NCBI GenBank assembly: GCA_051155775.1
Contig: DAXETV010000018.1
Coordinates: 33,853 to 97,852 of the forward strand
Direction of reading: 5' to 3'
DNA length: 64,000 nt
DNA from: CAYSCZ01 sp051155775
Lineage (GTDB): Bacteria; Bacteroidota; Bacteroidia; Cytophagales; Cyclobacteriaceae
Both the position numbers and the translations under genes were made by a program. Below, piece after piece: positions 44,854 to 55,400 of the stretch; within the stretch, counting starts at the first letter, position 1; every line of letters starts with the position of its first letter. The notes below the pieces were generated by a model that was not told the origin of the DNA, searched no databases, and saw only the letters and a list, made by a program, of their open reading frames with translations.

Positions 44854-46218
44854 ATGATCAAAACTAAAATTTTTACAATATGCCTTATTTTGTGTGTTTA
44901 TAACCTAAGTGCACAAGAGTGGCAATCCTTATTTAACGGAGAAAATTTAGATGGTTGGGAAAAAAAGGGTGGTTTGGCAAAATATAAGGTGGAAGATGGT
45001 GTGATTATAGGTACCGCACAATTAGGGACACCAAATACTTTTTTATGTACTAATAAACGGTATACCGATTTTATCTTTGAGGCGGATGTGCTTCTTCCAA
45101 ATGACCTTAATTCAGGCATTCAGTTCAGGAGCAATATGAAAGAAAACGGGACACGGGTATTTGGTTATCAATGTGAGGTTGATCCGAGTCAGAGAAAGTG
45201 GTCCGGGGGAATATATGATGAACAGCGAAGGGGCTGGTTGTATCCATTAAGCAGAAACCGGAAGGCGCAGGATATTTTTCAGATGGCTAAGTGGAATACC
45301 ATAAGAATAGAATGTTTTGGTAATGAGATCAATACTTACATAAATGGCCAACATAGCAGCAGGTTGGTTGATGATATGACCGAAGAAGGTTTTTTTGGGC
45401 TACAGGTGCACAGCATCGGTAATAAAGATCAGGATGGATATGTTGTGAAATGGAGAAATATCAGGGTACTGACAGAGGATATTGAAAAATATAGAAACAT
45501 TCCCGATCCAGAAGTGCCCCAAATCAGCTATTTGAAAAACACGCTTACCCAGTGGGAGAGCGATCACGGTTTCCGATTACTGTGGGATGGCAAAACGACC
45601 AATGGGTGGAGGGGTGCCAGGCTGGAGGGTTTTCCTGAAACTGGGTGGGTGATCAATGATGGCGTTCTGACCGTACAGGCGACGGATGGCGGTGAGGCCA
45701 CGGGTCCGGGTGATATTGTAACTACAAAAATGTATAGCGATTTTGAATTAGAGTTGGCGTTTAAAATAACTGAGGGTGCAAACAGCGGCATTAAATATTT
45801 TGTCGACCCCGACCTCAATAAAGGTGCTGGTTCAGCCATAGGCTGTGAATACCAAATACTGGACGACCAAAACCATCCGGACGCCGGTCAGGGTGTTATG
45901 GGAAACAGAACGGTAAGCGCATTATATGATCTGATTGCTGCAGAAAACCTAACTACAAATGGAAGAGGGAAGCCATTTAAAGGTGTTGCTGTCTGGAACA
46001 TAGCCAGAATTGTATCCAGAGATGGTATGGTGGAACATTGGTTAAACAATGAGAAGATGGTTGAATATGATAGGTTTTCTCAGATATTCGAGGCTTTAGT
46101 AAATTACAGCAAATATCAGAAGTGGGAGAATTTTGGTCGGTGGCCCCAGGGGTCTATTCTTTTACAGGATCATGGCGATGAGGTTAGTTTTAGAAGTATA
46201 AAAATCAGGGAGTTATAA
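44854..46218 (+). CDS. Secreted protein with two DUF1080 (3-keto-disaccharide hydrolase) domains
   Basis: A 454-residue exported protein. I chose the ATG at 44854 because it gives a good signal peptide (IFTICLILCVYNLSAQ). Two tandem concanavalin-like DUF1080/PF06439 domains follow: the first (about 20-210) starts EWQSLFNGENLDGW, the second (about 235-454) starts FRLLWDGKTTNGW. Members of this family cleave 3-keto-glycosides produced by oxidoreductases. The next gene, 10 bp away, is exactly such an oxidoreductase with a Tat signal, so the pair can be read as an extracytoplasmic oxidation-and-cleavage route. The sugar substrate is unknown. Confidence 0.88.
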   Translation: MIKTKIFTICLILCVYNLSAQEWQSLFNGENLDGWEKKGGLAKYKVEDGVIIGTAQLGTPNTFLCTNKRYTDFIFEADVLLPNDLNSGIQFRSNMKENGTRVFGYQCEVDPSQRKWSGGIYDEQRRGWLYPLSRNRKAQDIFQMAKWNTIRIECFGNEINTYINGQHSSRLVDDMTEEGFFGLQVHSIGNKDQDGYVVKWRNIRVLTEDIEKYRNIPDPEVPQISYLKNTLTQWESDHGFRLLWDGKTTNGWRGARLEGFPETGWVINDGVLTVQATDGGEATGPGDIVTTKMYSDFELELAFKITEGANSGIKYFVDPDLNKGAGSAIGCEYQILDDQNHPDAGQGVMGNRTVSALYDLIAAENLTTNGRGKPFKGVAVWNIARIVSRDGMVEHWLNNEKMVEYDRFSQIFEALVNYSKYQKWENFGRWPQGSILLQDHGDEVSFRSIKIREL

Positions 46219-46228
46219 TTTTTTTAAT

Positions 46229-47548
46229 ATGACAAATCGAAGGGAATTTATTATTAAAAGTGCAATAGCTGCAGCAGGCAGCTCCATGGCTTTCAAAGCT
46301 TCAAGTTACAATCAAATTATAGGAGCCAATGACAGGGTGAATGTATGCTTTATGGGTTTGGGCAGAAGGGTAGGTGGCTATTATCCGGCGCTGGATAAGC
46401 CTTATAATAGCCGGTTAGCTTATTTATGTGATGTTAAGCGGAGTCAGATAGATAGTGCTTTAAAAAATCTGAAAAACAAAATCAAATACATTCCAAATCA
46501 AACGGATAATATTTCTGAGGTATTATCCGACAAGGATGTAGATGCAATTTTTATTGCCACACCCGATCATTGGCATGCCACGGCAACGGTAATGGCACTG
46601 GATGCGGGAAAGCATGTATACGTGGAGAAACCATGTGCTCATAACCCCATGGAAGCCGAAATAATGGTGGCCAGGCAAAAGCAAACCGGTAAGGTTGTAC
46701 AGATGGGTAACCAACAACGTTCTTCTGATCATACTATTGAAATAATTAATGATATCCATAAAGGTGTTATAGGCAAACCCTACAAAGCATTAGCATTTTA
46801 CAGCAATAGAAGGGGAGAGGTGCCTAAGCAGGTAAAACAGGAACCACCATCCGATTTGAACTGGGATTTATTTCAGGGCCCAGCCCCCCGGCAGGAGTAT
46901 ACGCATAATACCTGGGATTATAACTGGCATTGGTACGGATGGAAATGGGGAACAGCAGAGACCGGAAATAATGCCATTCATGAATTAGATATCGGAAGGT
47001 GGGCATTGCAGGTTGATTACCCTGAGCATGTGTTAGTGGACGCTGCCAAGCTTCATTTTGTAGATGACGGTTGGGAAATGTATGATACTATGTATGCGAC
47101 GTTTAAGTTTGCTGACAATAAGGAAATACATTGGGACGGAAAGAGCAGAAATGGTTTCAAGACCTATGGTGCCGGTAGAGGTACTATAATCTATGGCACA
47201 GAAGGGAGTGTTTTTGTCAACCGTGAATCCTACAAGCTTTATGATAGAAATGGTGAATTAGTGAAAGAAAGTGCTAAAACTGACGAAAGTGGTACGGCAC
47301 TTGGTGGAGGTGGTGATACATCCACCAAACACATCTCAAATTTCTTTGAGGCCATCAGGGGAAAAGAAAAATTAAGTGCTCCGATCCAGGACGGGGCCAT
47401 CAGCAATCATATGGCATTATTAGCCAATATATCATACAGAACAGGGAAACCATTCGATGTGAATGTCCAAAACGGCAAAGCTTATGATCGTGAGGCTATG
47501 GCTTTATGGTGCAGGGAATATGAGCCCGGGTGGGAGATAACTTTATAA
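46229..47548 (+). CDS. Tat-exported Gfo/Idh/MocA family oxidoreductase
   Basis: A 439-residue NAD(P)-dependent oxidoreductase. The start carries a twin-arginine signal (NRREFIIKSAIAAAG, Arg4-Arg5), so the folded, cofactor-loaded enzyme should go to the periplasm. The nucleotide-binding part has NVCFMGLGRRVGGYY and the family's VEKPCAHNP with Lys134. The C-terminal half has GWKWGTAETGNNAIHELDIGRWAL, a pattern found in Bacteroidota/Planctomycetota members. With the DUF1080 neighbour it may make 3-keto-glycosides. Function by analogy only. Confidence 0.92.
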   Translation: MTNRREFIIKSAIAAAGSSMAFKASSYNQIIGANDRVNVCFMGLGRRVGGYYPALDKPYNSRLAYLCDVKRSQIDSALKNLKNKIKYIPNQTDNISEVLSDKDVDAIFIATPDHWHATATVMALDAGKHVYVEKPCAHNPMEAEIMVARQKQTGKVVQMGNQQRSSDHTIEIINDIHKGVIGKPYKALAFYSNRRGEVPKQVKQEPPSDLNWDLFQGPAPRQEYTHNTWDYNWHWYGWKWGTAETGNNAIHELDIGRWALQVDYPEHVLVDAAKLHFVDDGWEMYDTMYATFKFADNKEIHWDGKSRNGFKTYGAGRGTIIYGTEGSVFVNRESYKLYDRNGELVKESAKTDESGTALGGGGDTSTKHISNFFEAIRGKEKLSAPIQDGAISNHMALLANISYRTGKPFDVNVQNGKAYDREAMALWCREYEPGWEITL

Positions 47549-47627
47549 TGTATAAAAGATTTCCGCTTACAATACATTTATATTTAGTGTTATAAGTAAA
47601 GTGTATTACCCACTCTAATGATCTTTG

Positions 47628-49211
47628 ATGAGACATGAACAGATAAATTTAGGTCTTGAACCCTATGATGGGGAATGGAATAAATTGAAAGCGGGACACT
47701 TACTTAGGAGGGTTCTTTTTGGTCCCACGATTAAAGAAATTAATTATTCAATAGATTTAGGGCTATCTAAAACGCTGAGTAAATTGGTTTATGAAGTTCC
47801 TCCAAAAATTTCACCGCCCATTAACTACTATTTTGAAAATGATCCAAATACTCCAATAGGTGAACCCTGGATAAATAAAAAATATAGTAGTGATTTTGTC
47901 AGAAGAAACTGTCTGAAGGTATGGATGATTGATAATTTTTTGAACCAGAAATTTAGCATTCAGCAGAAGATTACACTTTTTTGGATGAATCACTTTGCTG
48001 TTCAGGCATCCATAGTTAAAGACGCCAGGGGTGTTTACGAATTGATTGATTTATTCCAAAGAGCCGGTCTTGGAAATATCAAATCCCTGCTAAGAAAGGT
48101 AACAGTTAGTCAAGCTATGTTAATATACCTGAATGGAAATACTAATGTAGCCGAAGCTCCTAATGAAAATTATGCACGGGAATTGTTTGAACTTTATACC
48201 ATAGGAAAGGGGCCGCTAAAAGGTAAAGAAGATTACACGAATTTCACTGAACGTGATATTCAAGAAGCCGCAAAAGTGCTTTCTGGTTACATAACTAAAA
48301 AGAATCCAAAAAAAGCTGTAAAATATATTTCAAGAAATCATTTTAAAGGGGAAAAGTCTTTTTCCTATATCTATGATTATGCAGTAATTGAAAATAATGA
48401 AGAAAAGGAATATGAACTTCTCATCGACATGATTTTCAATAAAGAAGAAACTGCTAAACATATATGTCGAAAAATATACCGGTGGTTCGTTTATTATAAG
48501 ATTGATGATAATGTAGAGAGATATATTATTACTAAACTTTCAAAGATTCTGATAACGAATAATTATGAAATCAAACCTGTTTTAAAAACACTTTTAAACA
48601 GTGAGCATTTTTTTGATTCGCAATTTATGGGTGCTCAGATAAAGTCACCTGTTGACTTTACTGTAGGATTTTTAAGACAGCTGCAGGTAGAATTTCCCGT
48701 TATCATGAATGATAAATCTTCTTATGAATTAAAAATTGAGATCTACAGAAGCTTATTTAGACAAAACCAGGATATACTTGATCCTCCTGATGTGGCAGGA
48801 TGGAGGGCATATTATCAGGAACCAATTTATTACAGATATTGGATGTCTCCTTCTACCTTATCAGAGCGCGATCGATTTATTAAGAGGGTAATGAGGAAAA
48901 ATGGGATAACAAAGAAAAGTGTATTTATGAGGATTGACCCTTTGAATGTTCTTGAAGAAATAGAGAATGCTGATGATCCAAAAAAAGTGGTTACAACATT
49001 TATTGAATTATTGATTGCATTTCCGCTCTCTTCTATCCAGATAGATGCTATTGAAAAAAAATTTACTGAACTATCATCATCGAAATGGAATAGAACGTAC
49101 AGGAAATATCTTGAAAACCCATATGATGTTGATAACAAAAACTACATAAAGTCTCGATTAAATGTATTAATTCAAAATATTATCAGGCTTCCACATTTTC
49201 AATTATGTTAG
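47628..49211 (+). CDS. DUF1800 family protein
   Basis: A 527-residue helical protein. Signature parts are AGHLLRRVLFGPT near the start, IQQKITLFWMNHFAVQ, APNENYARELFELYTIG in the middle, and DPPDVAGWRAYYQEP near residue 390. DUF1800 proteins are almost always encoded next to DUF1501 proteins, as here, and no biochemical role is established. No signal peptide is visible. The ATG at 47628 is preferred to the TTG just before it. Thirteen bp separate it from the next gene. Confidence 0.88.
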   Translation: MRHEQINLGLEPYDGEWNKLKAGHLLRRVLFGPTIKEINYSIDLGLSKTLSKLVYEVPPKISPPINYYFENDPNTPIGEPWINKKYSSDFVRRNCLKVWMIDNFLNQKFSIQQKITLFWMNHFAVQASIVKDARGVYELIDLFQRAGLGNIKSLLRKVTVSQAMLIYLNGNTNVAEAPNENYARELFELYTIGKGPLKGKEDYTNFTERDIQEAAKVLSGYITKKNPKKAVKYISRNHFKGEKSFSYIYDYAVIENNEEKEYELLIDMIFNKEETAKHICRKIYRWFVYYKIDDNVERYIITKLSKILITNNYEIKPVLKTLLNSEHFFDSQFMGAQIKSPVDFTVGFLRQLQVEFPVIMNDKSSYELKIEIYRSLFRQNQDILDPPDVAGWRAYYQEPIYYRYWMSPSTLSERDRFIKRVMRKNGITKKSVFMRIDPLNVLEEIENADDPKKVVTTFIELLIAFPLSSIQIDAIEKKFTELSSSKWNRTYRKYLENPYDVDNKNYIKSRLNVLIQNIIRLPHFQLC

Positions 49212-49224
49212 AAATTATATTGTA

Positions 49225-50505
49225 TTGAAAAGAAGAAATTTTTTAAAACATACAGCTTTTAGTATACCTCTGTCTTTAAACGGTCTTGGACTATCTGCAA
49301 GCAATGTAGAAGATTGGTTATCTTTCTATGAGTTTTCTAAAAATCAGGGAAATATTCTGGTATTGATTCAATTAAATGGCGGAAACGATGGATTAAATAC
49401 GTTCATTCCAATTGATCAATATGACCAACTCTTTAAAAAAAGGAAAAATATATTGATCCCTGAAAAAAAGTTACTATCTGTTGCTGGCATAGACAAACTT
49501 AAGTTTAATCCCAGTTTGATAGAAATGAAGAAGCTATTCGAGGATGGGAAGATGCAAATAATTCAAAATGTAGGATATCCTAATCCGGACAAGTCACATT
49601 TCAGATCAAGGGATATATGGACCAGTGCTTCACCAACGGATGAAATGAATAGCACTGGCTGGCTTGGGAAGTATTTAAAGGAAGAACATGAATTCTTTCC
49701 GAGTCAATATCCAAATGAAAAATATCCTTATCCACTTGCTATTGCCATTGATTCAAAACTTTCCAGTACCTGCCAGAGCTATAAATCTAATTTTAGTTAT
49801 GCTTTTAACAATCCCAGGGCCCTCAGAACCTTTGATTTACCATCAGAAGAATCTTTGAATGTACCAAAAAATAGTGCTCAAGGAAGAGAGCTAGCGTTTG
49901 TTATTGAGTCTATAAAGAAAGCAAATAACTATGGAGGCATAGTCAAAAAAGCTTTTTTTAAGGGAAATAATTTATCTGAAAAATACAATCAGTCCAATCT
50001 TGCAAGGCAATTAAAAACAGTTGCCAGGTTAATATCTGGAGGGTTACAAACAAAAATTTATATCGTTAAACAGGGTGGATTTGATACACATTCATCCCAG
50101 GTTGATAAAAAGGATTCATCCAAGGGTGAGCATGCGTTATTGTTGAAGAAATTATCCCAAAGCATTGGTGCTTTTATAGAAGATCTTACTATGTTGGGTC
50201 ATGATCATAAAGTGCTGGCTATGACATTTTCAGAATTCGGAAGAAGAATAGCCTCTAATGCCAGTTATGGTACAGATCACGGTGAAGCAGCACCAATGAT
50301 GCTTTTTGGAACCAATGTTAAGCCTATCGTTATAGGAAATAATCCAGCTATTGCTGGCACAGACAAATCTTTGAACGTAAAAATGGAAATAGATTTTCGA
50401 TCAGTATATGCTTCAGTTTTAGTTGATCTATTTGATGCTGATAAAAATACTATCCGTCAATTATTAAAGTTCAATTTTAGTAATCTAAATCTATTCAAAG
50501 GATAA
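49225..50505 (+). CDS. DUF1501 family Tat-exported protein
   Basis: A 426-residue protein of the alkaline-phosphatase/sulfatase-like DUF1501 family. It opens KRRNFLKHTAF, a twin-arginine signal, and has LVLIQLNGGNDGLNTFIP, KSHFRSRDIWTSA, QGGFDTHSSQ and AMTFSEFGRRIASNAS. The start codon is TTG; no in-frame ATG precedes the signal. It pairs with the upstream DUF1800 gene. Function unknown; this pair is often found with surface or catabolic genes. Confidence 0.88.
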   Translation: MKRRNFLKHTAFSIPLSLNGLGLSASNVEDWLSFYEFSKNQGNILVLIQLNGGNDGLNTFIPIDQYDQLFKKRKNILIPEKKLLSVAGIDKLKFNPSLIEMKKLFEDGKMQIIQNVGYPNPDKSHFRSRDIWTSASPTDEMNSTGWLGKYLKEEHEFFPSQYPNEKYPYPLAIAIDSKLSSTCQSYKSNFSYAFNNPRALRTFDLPSEESLNVPKNSAQGRELAFVIESIKKANNYGGIVKKAFFKGNNLSEKYNQSNLARQLKTVARLISGGLQTKIYIVKQGGFDTHSSQVDKKDSSKGEHALLLKKLSQSIGAFIEDLTMLGHDHKVLAMTFSEFGRRIASNASYGTDHGEAAPMMLFGTNVKPIVIGNNPAIAGTDKSLNVKMEIDFRSVYASVLVDLFDADKNTIRQLLKFNFSNLNLFKG

Positions 50506-50603
50506 ATTTATCCGTGTTGTTACATTAACTAAAAAGATAATTATAAGTGTATTTTTGAGCCTTGCTCTCAAGAAAGATGATAAGCGAAACAAATACTATT
50601 TGA

Positions 50604-51053
50604 ATGAGAAAGTTGATTTTGGATTCTATTATGTCTTTAATGGAGGTTGGGTATAAAATTCTTCTTAATTCAGAATTTATGCTTGCTTCAATACTGGCTA
50701 ATAATAGTAATAGGTTCTTTATTTATATGAGGGGTAAAAGATTGATAATAGATATATCAGATGAAGTTATACTGACTATAGTTTTAAGTTCCATTATTAT
50801 CGGGTTTGTAGTTGAAAAGTGGAAACGGTATGTAGGATATCTCTGGGTTCTATATTCAGCTTTAAGTGGTTTGATAATTTACATCATAGTATATTATTTC
50901 GATTACAGAATGATGTTTTTCTACAAATTTGATAACCTAATGTTATATGGTTTTTCTTTTAAATATCTTCAGGGAGGAATTATATTGTTTTTATCAAATC
51001 TTCTTTTGCATTTTATAATAATCTTGAAGCTCCCCAAAAGAAAGCCTTTTTAG
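50604..51053 (+). CDS. Putative small membrane protein
   Basis: A 149-residue frame with about three hydrophobic helices (roughly 52-68, 75-95, 122-142) and a basic end (KLPKRKPF). No motif recognised. It sits between the DUF1501 gene and the regulator gene on the other strand. Coding is plausible from the helix pattern, but composition alone cannot prove it. Confidence 0.45.
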   Translation: MRKLILDSIMSLMEVGYKILLNSEFMLASILANNSNRFFIYMRGKRLIIDISDEVILTIVLSSIIIGFVVEKWKRYVGYLWVLYSALSGLIIYIIVYYFDYRMMFFYKFDNLMLYGFSFKYLQGGIILFLSNLLLHFIIILKLPKRKPF

Positions 51054-51083
51054 ATTATTGATATCTATATTATTATATACTTT

Positions 51084-52226
51084 TTAGTTGGTAGTTATGC
51101 ATCTGTTCTTGATATACTGGTCATAAAGTTTATATGTTTTCGTATAGTCAATGCCAAACCTGCTGGTTGTTAGTTGACAATTAAAACTCATCTTATCACC
51201 ATCATTGATAAGATTGAAATCTTCATTTATCAATGGGGATGGATTGCAATTAATTGGATTGGAAAAGTCTTTCAATCGGTTACTGACAATTCTATTCAGT
51301 TCAGATTGTATCTCGCCTGGAAGGTTTTCTGATTTTATTTTGTGGCTGAGTTTATCAATAGATATGTATTCCAGATCTCTGCCAATGACTTTGCCATTAC
51401 GTATGATGGAATCTGAATCCAGTACAAATTCATTTCTGAAGAATGTATGGACATTAGCGACTTTAACGAAACCTGTTTGATTATTAAAATCTAATTCACT
51501 GTAATTATCCTTTAATTTATTCTCTGATGTTAAAAATGAATCAATAGGCCATTCCCGCTTATCATACCAAATCTCATGTTTCTGATATTCATAACCTTCA
51601 ATAATATCACCTTTTTCACTTTTTTCTGTCATACATCTTGCATACATTATAACTGATGTAGCCAGGTAATGAAACCCGTTTCTTTCCCTGAAAAAAGGAA
51701 GTTTATAGGTTTCATCGAGTTCCCACCGGCCTTGATATTTATAACATGGAAAGTCACAATCATTAGGCAAGTCATCCAACTTAATGTAAGGATCTATAAA
51801 TGAGGATTCGAAAGACCACCTCAGCGTATGATCTCTACTCAGGGCTATATTTGAATCGTTTGATTGGTCATCAATATTCTGCCTTAGCTTGAAAGAATAC
51901 AGAATAATTATGATGATTAAGAGCATGATTGATGTCAAAAGCCATATGGGATTGGCTTTCCAATTACCTGGCTTTTCTACCTGCTTCAGTTTTTTCTCGA
52001 GTCTCTCAATTTGAAGTATTCTATCTACATTTTGGGTAGCTCTTTGGTATTCACCTTCTGTAGCTGTTTGGTTGATAAGTCTTGAAAATTGAGCATCAGA
52101 ATATCCAAGTTCACGTGCTATTTTAGAGTTATTGGACCGATCAAAACGTTTTTGACCTGAATCAAACTTCCCGAAGAGCTTTTCCAGCTTAGACACAAAC
52201 TCGCTATATGATCCACTTACATCCAT
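51084..52226 (-). CDS. Membrane-tethered helix-turn-helix protein divergent from susC
   Basis: A 380-residue protein. Residues 33-52 (NSKIARELGYSDAQFSRLIN) form a helix-turn-helix, followed by a predicted coiled coil (68-86), one membrane helix (94-111), and a 270-residue outer domain with several Cys residues (DCDFPCYKY, ARCMTEK, NCQLTT). The layout suggests that a signal in the periplasm controls DNA binding in the cytoplasm without a kinase step. Its gene is divergent from the SusC gene with 203 bp between, which holds a good promoter for susC. The role as regulator of the operon is inference. Confidence 0.75.
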   Translation of the reverse strand: MDVSGSYSEFVSKLEKLFGKFDSGQKRFDRSNNSKIARELGYSDAQFSRLINQTATEGEYQRATQNVDRILQIERLEKKLKQVEKPGNWKANPIWLLTSIMLLIIIIILYSFKLRQNIDDQSNDSNIALSRDHTLRWSFESSFIDPYIKLDDLPNDCDFPCYKYQGRWELDETYKLPFFRERNGFHYLATSVIMYARCMTEKSEKGDIIEGYEYQKHEIWYDKREWPIDSFLTSENKLKDNYSELDFNNQTGFVKVANVHTFFRNEFVLDSDSIIRNGKVIGRDLEYISIDKLSHKIKSENLPGEIQSELNRIVSNRLKDFSNPINCNPSPLINEDFNLINDGDKMSFNCQLTTSRFGIDYTKTYKLYDQYIKNRCITTN

Positions 52227-52369
52227 CTGTATAAGACATCAAAAATATTATACTTCAATATAACATTTTTAAAATTCTTTGAAAGTCGATAAAATTCAAT
52301 AAAAATTCTTAAAAATGAGGATTTTGCAAAATATAAATATAGAATTGATAAATTTATAATTAACATATA

Positions 52370-52402
52370 TTTTGAGAACTAAAATTACGAAATATATAAT
52401 TG
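52370..52402 (+). promoter_or_regulatory. Promoter for the SusC operon
   Basis: TTTTG (52370-52374), then exactly 20 bp, then TATAATTG (52395-52402), which matches TAnnTTTG at all but one position. It lies 27 bp before the susC ATG. This is the best-formed Bacteroidota promoter I find in the window. Confidence 0.6.
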
Positions 52403-52429
52403 CATTAATGATAAAATAAAAGATACATT

Positions 52430-55400
52430 ATGAATAAAGCGTTACGATCGGTCTTTTTCTTAATATTAATTACAACAAGTATTGTCAGTGAATTAAAGGC
52501 ACAACAGGTTGTTAAAGGAACGATAAAAGATAATAATGGAGAGCCTTTAATAGGGGCAACCATTTTGGAGGTTGGTACAACAAATGGTGTAATCTCAGAT
52601 ATTAATGGAAACTACAGCATTAGTGTTGAAGAGAATGCACAATTAAGTGTAACCTTTGTGGGTTTTATCAGTCAGGTGATAGATGTCAGCAACCGATCAG
52701 TTATAGATATCACCCTCGAAATAGATGCAGAGGAGCTAGAGGAGGTTGTTGTAACAGCACTTGGATTTAAAGCCAATAAGGATAATGTTGGTTATGCCAA
52801 TTCCCAGTTGAAAACTGATGACATTGTAAAAGCAGCTGAACCTAATTTACTCAACGCAATATCAGGAAAAGCAACCGGCGTAACCATCTCCAGAAACTCA
52901 GGAGACCCTGGAGCTGGATCATATATCCAGATAAGGGGAGTTTCAACATTAACCGGCGGTAGTCAACCCCTGATTGTTGTCGATGGCGTACCCATCAGCA
53001 ATGATAATTTCGGTACAGGACAAATAGCCCAGCAATCTAGATTAAATGACATCAATCCTAATGACATTGAAAACATTAGTGTTTTAAAAGGGGCTTCCGC
53101 TGCCGCACTTTGGGGCACATCTGCTATGAATGGTGCCATCGTGATCACCACAAAAAGTGGAAAATATAATCAGAAGCTTCAGGTTTCGGTTAAGTCCACT
53201 TATTCAATTGATAGAGTAAGTCGTAAATACCCCTTACAGGATAAATTTGGCCAGGGAAATAATGGTGTCTATGACCCGGTGCAAAGGGATTCCTGGGGCG
53301 ATAAAATAGCAAACCGATCTGGAGGTCAGGATGAGTTTGATACATCCGGAGAGTTTTTTGTGGATCAGAACGGCGATGTTTATTATCCGGTCATCAGTAA
53401 AAATTCTCAGGAAACTTTCTTAGATGAAAATTTTGATCAGGTATTCCAAAACGGCCATTTCTGGGAAAATAACGTGAGCCTAACCGCAGGGAATGAGACT
53501 GGTAATGTTTTCTTTAGTATTAGTAACCTTGATCAGCAGGGAATCATTAAAGACAATTCTGACTACAATCGGACCACAGCAAGATTTAATGGTGAGCAAC
53601 TCTTAAATGATGATTTTGTATTAAACGTCAATATTAATTACACAAGAACAACTTCAAATAGAATTAGACGAGGGGCTCAATCATCAGGGCTATACCTTGG
53701 GTTGACCAGAACGCCCCCGGATTTTAATAACATAGGATATCGAGGCAATTACTTCCCGGGGCCTGATGCATCTCCCGAAGAAAACCGTCATAGATCTTAC
53801 AGAAATCATCTGGGTAGTGGCAATGCCGGCTACAACAATCCAATTTGGACTACTAAAGAACAAGAGGATTTAGCCATTGTGGACAGGTTCATTAACAATT
53901 TTAAACTGACCTACTCGGTCACTGATTGGATAGATGTTATTGGGCGGGTTGGATTGGATTCATACAGCGAACAAAAAGATCAGTTTTTTACTCCAGGCTC
54001 GGCAGCAGGTGGTTTCAGGACTGGATTGTTTGAAACATTGCTTCGTAAAAATTCTATCCTGAATACTGACCTAATTGTAAAAGGGAACAGATCAATTAGC
54101 AGCAACTTCGATTTAACCATGTTGGTAGGATTTAATTACAATCAAAGCAAAAGGTATACTACACAAAATGAAATAATCAATTTTATCCAGTTTGCAGACG
54201 TGGAAACAGGCGCGAGGGATTTAAATAATGCGCTACCTGAGAATCGTACAGCTTCAGCTAATACTACTGAAAGCAGAAAGTCTGCAGTCTATACTGAGGT
54301 TACCTTACAAGCTTATCAGAATTTGTTTATAACCGGTTCATTAAGGGGGGAAGTATCATCTACATTTGGAGATCAGGCCGATCCATCATTCTGGTTTCCA
54401 TCCATTACCGGTGCCTGGCAATTCCACGAGCTGGTAGATATAAATTTTTTATCATTTGCTAAGTTAAGGGCTTCTTACGGGGAAGTAGGTCAGGAGCCCG
54501 GTCCGTATAACACCAATAACCGGATCGTTCAGCCTACCTACACCGATGCGCTTGGTGGTTCTATCAGCACCGGATTGTTTGGAAATGGAGGGTTCACTGA
54601 AAGTATTGCACTGGGTAATCCGTTTTTGGAACCAGAGAGAAAAACTGAAATCGAACTGGGTACTGATTTAAGGTTTATAAACGATCGGTTGTCGTTAAGC
54701 TTGACTTATTATGATAACAGGACGGAGGGGGCTATATTTTTCAGACGGCTGCCAAACACCACAGGTTATGACAGAATTGTTGACAATTTTGCTAACGTGG
54801 AGAATAAGGGAACAGAAATTGACTTAGGCTTTAAAGTGCTGGACAAGAAGGACTTGACCGTCCAAACAAACCTACTATACTCAAGAAATGAAAATCTTGT
54901 GGCAGATTTAAAGGGTGCTGAAGGACAGGATATTGGAGGCTTAAGTGCCGTTTCAAATCGCGTGGTAGAAGGCCAGCCTTTTGGCGTTTTCTTTGGATCA
55001 AAAACCAAGAGAGACGAATCAGGAGAGATTGTTTTAGATGAAAATGGATTTCCTGAACAAGATGAAGAACCGGGTGTGATTGGTGACCCGAATCCGGACT
55101 GGAGAGGTTCATGGATCACAAATGTTCAATACAAAAATTTTGGATTTTCAATGCTTTTTGAGACTTTTCAGGGAGCAGACATTTATGCCGGGACAAAATC
55201 CGCACTGTATGATATTGGCACCTGGGGAGCATCAGCCATTGAGACTACCACCGATCAAAACTTATTAGATTATAATGGAGATGTGATTTTTGCAGGCACA
55301 ACTTTCAGGGGGGTTGTGCATGATTTTGGTGCCGGGCCAGTGGCACTTACTGAGCCATGGTATCAGGCTGACGGTGGGTTCTTTGGAAGTGGTAATGACG

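Noticed and set aside
44676..44867. A 63-codon frame before the DUF1080 gene
   Set aside because: It overlaps the DUF1080 signal peptide region in another frame and has no recognisable feature.
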